The notes below the pieces were generated by a model. It ran no database searches and was not told where the DNA came from. It saw only the letters and a program-made list of their open reading frames with translations. A stretch of DNA of 64,000 nucleotides from Amycolatopsis balhimycina FH 1894. GTDB taxonomy: Bacteria > Actinomycetota > Actinomycetes > Mycobacteriales > Pseudonocardiaceae. The stretch spans positions 3,892,649 through 3,956,648 of the forward strand of contig NZ_KB913037.1 of assembly GCF_000384295.1 (NCBI RefSeq), read 5' to 3'. A program made the translations under genes and the position numbers. Shown here in pieces: positions 62,869-64,000 of the stretch. Positions within the stretch are counted from its first letter, which is position 1; the number at the start of each line of letters is the position of its first letter.

Positions 62869-62961
62869 ATGTCGATCTTCGCCACGCTGGGTGCTTACGC
62901 CGGTTTGCTGCTGCTGGTGCTGATGTCCGTCACGCCGTTGATCGTCGACCGCGAGCTCTGA
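62869..62961 (+). CDS. Small single-span membrane protein
   Basis: 30 residues (MSIFATLGAYAGLLLLVLMS, then VTPLIVDREL), almost entirely one membrane helix. GAGGAGGGACCACG precedes ATG 62869, a very strong ribosome site, and codon third positions are mostly G or C. Its stop is three bases from the stop of the convergent transglycosylase gene. No family recognised; KdpF-like length but no clear match. Confidence 0.6.
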   Translation: MSIFATLGAYAGLLLLVLMSVTPLIVDREL

Positions 62962-62964
62962 CGC

Positions 62965-63810
62965 TCAGGGTGCGACGCTCGCCTCCGCGTAGGCGTCCGC
63001 CGCGCTGAAGACGTCCTGCCCGTACGCCACCGCCTGGTTGTAGAACAGGATCGCCCGCCACCAGCCCGCCGGCGTGCCCAGGTCGTCGCCGCCCGAGCAG
63101 AGGAAACGGGCGGCCGTGAACGCCGCGTCGTCGATGTTCTGCGGGTCCGGCGCACCGCCGTCGCCGTTCGCGCGCTGCTGGTACTTCTTCCACGTCGACG
63201 GCAGGAACTGCATCGGGCCGATCGCGTGGTCCCACGCCTTGTCGCCGTCGAGCCTGCCGCCGTCGGTGTCGTGGGCCGCCGGCACGCCGGGCGTGCCGTC
63301 GAGGGGCGGCCCGACGACCGGCTTCGCGACGCGGCCGTTCGCCTCGATCGCCGTGAGGTCGAAGGCCGCGCGCTCGGCCTCGACCCGGCCGATGCCCGCC
63401 AGCGTCGCCCACGCGAGGTGGCACGTCGGCTTCTGGCTCTGCATCCACATCTCCGCCCGGCCGTACGCCGACAGCACGCGCGCCGTGACGTGCGTCTTGC
63501 CCGCGACGCGGGCCGCCCACGCGTCCAGCTCGGCCTGGTCGGACACCTTCGGCCGGTCCACCGGCGCGGCGAGCCCGGCACGCGGCGCTTCGGCGCCCGG
63601 CTGCGGGCGCTGCTCCGGGATGACGAGGGCCGGCTGCGCGGACGGCGGCGCGGCGGGCGCGTCCGGGTTCCGGACACCGATGGTGACGACCAGGATCACG
63701 CCGGTGAGCACCAGTCCCAGTGCGAGGGCCGCCCGGCCGAGATACCGCCGCGGCGGACCACCCGGAGGCGGGGACGGAGGCGTGACGGTCGGCTGAGCGG
63801 TTTCGGCCAC
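62965..63810 (-). CDS. Membrane-anchored lytic transglycosylase-like protein
   Basis: 281 residues with one N-terminal membrane segment (about 26-45), a Pro-rich linker to about 90 and an MltB-like domain: the acid Glu region reads GIGRVEAERAAFDLTAIEAN, followed by FLPSTWKKYQQRANGDGGAP and FLCSGGDDLGTPAG. It resembles the transglycosylase at 57913 but has no Thr tail. It lies on the minus strand, next to the eno cluster, and probably degrades peptidoglycan for growth. Confidence in the family is good, in the substrate detail moderate. Confidence 0.82.
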   Translation of the reverse strand: MAETAQPTVTPPSPPPGGPPRRYLGRAALALGLVLTGVILVVTIGVRNPDAPAAPPSAQPALVIPEQRPQPGAEAPRAGLAAPVDRPKVSDQAELDAWAARVAGKTHVTARVLSAYGRAEMWMQSQKPTCHLAWATLAGIGRVEAERAAFDLTAIEANGRVAKPVVGPPLDGTPGVPAAHDTDGGRLDGDKAWDHAIGPMQFLPSTWKKYQQRANGDGGAPDPQNIDDAAFTAARFLCSGGDDLGTPAGWWRAILFYNQAVAYGQDVFSAADAYAEASVAP

Positions 63811-64000
63811 CCGATCAGGTTACGAGGGCACTCAAGAGGGTCCGCCGACCGTGTGATCAGGCAAGCGGACGGTAAAAACCATCCCCCTGCCAGCGACATC
63901 ACAAATTTTGTTATCGAGTCGACGCGCAGGGCCCTGACCTGCGGTTACCCTAACCTAACTCCGGTCGCTAGTCCACTTTGCCCGTTTCCTCCGGCTTCCC
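63811..64000. other. 190-base upstream region at window edge
   Basis: Promoter region of the minus-strand transglycosylase gene and of whatever lies beyond the window. The sequence AAATTTTG near 63903 is A+T-rich. No gene or RNA was recognised. Confidence 0.4.

Overview
The window is a high-GC actinomycete chromosome segment. The actinobacterial core block eno - ftsB/divIC - DUF501 - ppx (56.9-61.7 kb, minus strand), class-E-type LAxTG anchoring, WXG100 proteins, SARP/AfsR regulators and a rich glycoside hydrolase content point to Pseudonocardiales, most like Amycolatopsis. The genus is an inference from gene content, not a search result.

Layout. 0-0.4 kb: two coupled WXG100 (ESX) proteins, one cut by the window edge. 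0.6-7.7 kb: two tandem giant AfsR-type regulators, the second also carrying a C-terminal LuxR helix-turn-helix. 7.9-11.9 kb: a compact operon of a MauE-like membrane redox protein, a MauD/TlpA-like thiol-disulfide protein, an ABC exporter, an S26 signal peptidase and a 69-residue peptide with eight cysteines whose start codon overlaps the peptidase stop; an I36 protease inhibitor gene follows. I regard this as the most interesting system here: a probable disulfide-rich exported peptide with its own oxidation, export and cleavage machinery. 12-17 kb: beta-glucosidase plus sugar ABC importer and an atypical LuxR regulator. 17-31.5 kb: mixed accessory genes (GH3, MFS/Lrp pair, orphan anti-sigma, GH19 chitinase under a DasR-like site, type II thioesterase, thioester-domain surface protein, TetR/P450 pair, GH5 cellulase under a CelR/CebR-like site, alpha/beta hydrolase with a divergent HTH regulator).

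32.1-37.9 kb is a copper module: DUF6153 and DUF305 proteins, a BlaI/CopY regulator with M56 peptidase, and a convergent CopA ATPase - secreted His-rich protein - CopZ operon. Near-identical 17-bp TACTA-N7-TAGTA sites sit at both outer promoters, and a CsoR-like site lies upstream of copZ. 38.3-41.1 kb: NlpC/P60 hydrolase and a TIM-barrel protein divergent from a TetR gene. 41.2-44.7 kb: a biuret-type catabolic operon (AtzH-like protein, NCS2-family permease, two cysteine hydrolases), next to a GntR remnant and a tRNA with anticodon UAA.

45.2-64 kb is mostly housekeeping: NDH-2, uracil-DNA glycosylase, an S10 peptidase, an S8 protease, an oppABCDF peptide importer, ppx, two lytic transglycosylases, DUF501, FtsB, enolase, and small genes. 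Throughout, stop codons are followed by long perfect palindromes; one family with TGAATGA half-sites occurs three times and probably serves as terminators.
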